DNA from: Anaerolineae bacterium | Lineage (GTDB): Bacteria; Chloroflexota; Anaerolineae; Aggregatilineales; Phototrophicaceae | DNA: 64,000 bases | Reading direction: 5' to 3' | Assembly: GCA_022843745.1 (NCBI GenBank) | Contig: JALHNB010000032.1 | Coordinates: 1-64,000 of the forward strand | Shown: positions 62,801-64,000 of the stretch, piece after piece | Layout: the number at the start of each line of letters is the position of its first letter | How positions within the stretch are numbered: position 1 is the first letter of the stretch | Position numbers and translations under genes: made by a program | Notes under the pieces: model-generated | What the model was told of the DNA's origin: nothing | Database searches by the model: none | What the model saw: only the letters and a program-made list of their open reading frames with translations

Positions 62801-64000
62801 CATCTTCACAAACGGGCTGACCATCAATCGTATAAAGTTCAGGCGAAACGCTGTCGAGATTAAAATAGGGTTCTTGCAGGCAGGTTTCGCGCGTGATGTC
62901 TTCGAGCAGACCTTCGGCGTTATAGGTATAAAGTGTGCGTTGACCGGGGCCGCGGACGGCGATCTTCGGTGGTTGGCGGTCATCACCCGGCGAAAATGTA
63001 TAAATGCGTGTGACATCTGCGCTGCTTTGACGCAAATTCAGAATGCCATCGTCAGTGGGATAATAACCATAATCCGTCGTTGCATCGCTACTTTGCGATT
63101 GAACCAGACGATAGAGCGAGTCAAACCTCAAAGTTGATTCATTATGAAAACCATCACTCACCGCGATTTCCGGGCGCTGATCGCTATGCTGAAGCGTCCA
63201 GAGATTATCTTCGCCATTCGGATTGGCGGTAAAAAGTTTGCCAAGTGCATCATACTGAAAACTCAACGGAGGCTGTGGCGCATTTTCAACCGACAAGAGC
63301 TGGCTCGACGGCGAGAGCATGAAATCCCAGCCCCAGCCCTCCACATCCTCGGCGGAAATCCCGATCTGATAATTGGCAAACTCGTAGTTCAGCAGCATAT
63401 TACGCGCCGATTCGCCACTAGTTCGCCATTCGGTGAGGTTGCCAGCCGCGTCATAAATCAGATCATATTGACGATTCTGTGGACGATTAATGCGCCAAAG
63501 CGCCCCCAAACTGTCGAATGTATAGATCGTTTGTTTACCACGTGCGTCGGTATAGGTGAGCGTGTTAGCGCTGTCATTCCAATCGTAGCGGTTGCGTCCG
63601 GCAGCATTGATGATGGCGGTCAGCCGAGTCGGGTCTACGCGATCCTGATATTCATAGGTCGTGACAATCCCCAACGGCGAAATCACGCTGTCGAGCAGAC
63701 CTTTGGCGTTATAGGTGTAGCTGATCGAATCGCCTGTCTGAATATCCTGCCGCAAAATCAACTGTCCGGCGCTGTTATAAGCATAGACCGAGCCGCGCCC
63801 CAGGCCATCCACCGCACTGGTTAACAAATCTGCCGTGTTGTAGGTATAAGTCATGGTTTCATGAGGTGCGCCGTCCACCGCCACATACAGCAAGCGCCCC
63901 AAACGGTCATATTCATAGCGCCGGGTAACACCATGCTCATCCGTCCAGGAGGTCATATCACCCGCCGCGTCGTAAGCGAACATCCAGGTGAACGTTCCTG
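59871..64000 (-). CDS. RHS/YD-repeat protein, 5' end beyond the window
   Basis: At least 1375 residues; the frame is open to the right edge, so the N-terminus is missing. Many YD repeats are visible (YDAAGDMTSW, YEYDRLGRLL, YDDAGNLVSY, YDANGRLSIV, YTYDGANRLIEV), which fold into a hollow shell. The RHS core ending is DARVYVPELARFLQRDPLGP, encoded near 60750-60840. About 300 residues follow it and are unlike the repeats; in RHS toxins this place holds the effector, but I recognise no toxin motif. Two hydrophobic helices (encoded about 61390-61545) interrupt the repeats, an odd feature. No immunity-type gene follows; the next gene downstream is the convergent kinase. Confidence 0.88.
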   Translation of the reverse strand, partial: GTFTWMFAYDAAGDMTSWTDEHGVTRRYEYDRLGRLLYVAVDGAPHETMTYTYNTADLLTSAVDGLGRGSVYAYNSAGQLILRQDIQTGDSISYTYNAKGLLDSVISPLGIVTTYEYQDRVDPTRLTAIINAAGRNRYDWNDSANTLTYTDARGKQTIYTFDSLGALWRINRPQNRQYDLIYDAAGNLTEWRTSGESARNMLLNYEFANYQIGISAEDVEGWGWDFMLSPSSQLLSVENAPQPPLSFQYDALGKLFTANPNGEDNLWTLQHSDQRPEIAVSDGFHNESTLRFDSLYRLVQSQSSDATTDYGYYPTDDGILNLRQSSADVTRIYTFSPGDDRQPPKIAVRGPGQRTLYTYNAEGLLEDITRETCLQEPYFNLDSVSPELYTIDGQPVCEDDEAQNVWRANFRFRYDTLGRLIRTINEEQNVEAFSYDDAGNLVSYQNEDGKTYNYIYDDLNRLTRISGPAGVDIILSYDLDQVTGVCQALTERSLSYDACAAENGVLESYNYDALGLIVTQAFDQTSIPYTYNGGALTKWGETELGYSPDALSLLTSIGDYTLEYAGLEQLSAVSGQLKYGYDANGRLSIVQAGTQQLIYDYDDSNLSYSIRDEQTGATLTFSLFPSGLLQSVQYAPGESEESTPVLSVEYGTQDESGITPFTLFWGDDYAMDFYVNRQGDDLRIDYIPMGEGFIVDNVLSPTRLTQRQAISSFDPAYFMNGAEGYIIVLGYDQNDNLLTMRINDSGGNRLLYQVTFVYTEYSQLDQEVRQYGQLPDEMCLDENGARKDVPQCKDVTQVVIDYQYGEQRNQLLSRTVTINTPQNPPQAAGVIALALLGGIAGLSRRKRYAPLFMVIAVGLAGFSTFLIVGAQDNLATLRFAYTYDNQGNMNSVSANGTVCGAYTYDGANRLIEVQRGENMTAYRYDVYNRVIEANGQQFVYHGANRTPFMITENGGAAYHVQSADGVPLFSAQGDEIAPYIYGGSGQAFGTRSYGESETPNAVWLFDPFGRYLTLTAPTDTPDPCLLLAAPDSWQGFQVIGQDQLWDTQNNLVFTDARVYVPELARFLQRDPLGPDALGNVYDYPPRRGTPPVQRSTPQYGEGLRILNQALEIEQTAAAFTAESIKAHHQPAPTGMRENAFVDDVLQPALNQREELSSFINLPNWLANNFNLPGAQIDPTNGALRLLEDNAPGQGGWGTARQLDFGDAIWGNSQWIPSQIVQPQARLASLVDRMRLPAYRFTTYLNRGWQARNRTLADTWESIAPRFSVDRTPAALLQHLPRPLGGYRSAESVIGLVETLDQLPFMTGEDWLQQALDDALPTPPDLPPADAAAYRDQWFTDDTLGIATTLSRRWPVKPAPKVLDYGLGVNFGWLGR

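Noticed and set aside
1-64000. Mobile elements, prophage, CRISPR, tRNA or rRNA genes
   Set aside because: No transposase, integrase, phage gene, direct-repeat array or RNA-gene sequence was recognised on either strand.

Overview
The window looks like chromosome from a bacterium of the phylum Chloroflexota, probably an Anaerolineae-type heterotroph. This is inferred from overall character, not from a marker gene: there is no rRNA, tRNA or ribosomal protein gene here. The pointers are many solute-binding-protein ABC transporters, a receptor-type Ser/Thr kinase with a long Thr/Pro stalk, a giant RHS/YD-repeat protein, a GH78 rhamnosidase, and short GC-rich palindromes in many intergenic gaps. 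Gene density is high and base composition is moderate. I saw no insertion sequence, phage gene, CRISPR array or integrase.

Layout. 1-5.4 kb: the end of a phytanoyl-CoA dioxygenase-like gene, a DUF5703 glycosidase-like protein and, convergent to them, a GH78 alpha-L-rhamnosidase. 5.5-8.9 kb: a CoxG/SRPBCC protein, then a thiolase and a fused two-domain CoA-transferase (acetoacetate or 3-oxoadipate type). 9.2-19 kb: one co-directional nitrogen block, urtABCDE (urea ABC importer) followed by ureDABCFG (urease and its maturation proteins, no ureE). 19-26.6 kb, minus strand: an S9 prolyl-oligopeptidase-type peptidase, a dipeptide-type ABC importer (binding protein and two permeases) and a membrane-embedded spermidine-synthase-like protein. 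26.9-31.7 kb: kdpFABC, a high-affinity K+ pump, preceded by a 26-residue membrane peptide; no kdpDE here.

31.8-42.8 kb: two Gfo/Idh/MocA oxidoreductases and a GntR-LacI hybrid regulator, divergent from a five-gene peptide/oligosaccharide-type ABC importer, then a LarA-family nickel-pincer racemase. 42.8-53.9 kb: E2, E1-beta and E1-alpha of a 2-oxoacid dehydrogenase, two D-2-hydroxyacid dehydrogenases, a UlaG-like metallo-hydrolase, an enolase-superfamily sugar-acid dehydratase, two SDRs, a GntR/FCD regulator and a divergent Ldh-family dehydrogenase. 54-57.4 kb: a MalFG-type sugar ABC importer with a Tat-exported binding protein. 57.8-64 kb: the Ser/Thr kinase converging on the RHS protein, which runs off the right edge.

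How it fits together. Much of the window is scavenging: urea is imported and hydrolysed, peptides are cut and imported, and plant or algal sugars and sugar acids are imported and oxidised toward acyl-CoA. Two divergent control regions (35.1-35.5 kb and 52.0-52.1 kb) have recognisable face-to-face promoters with operator-like repeats. The most distinctive structures are (i) a family of GTAGGGGCG palindromes, four of them exactly between convergent genes, (ii) short tandem duplications that copy a start or stop codon region (S9 peptidase, kdpF, UlaG-like gene), and (iii) stem-loops directly after binding-protein genes. I found no clearly new multi-gene system. The closest candidates are the kinase/RHS pair and the duplicated-start loci.
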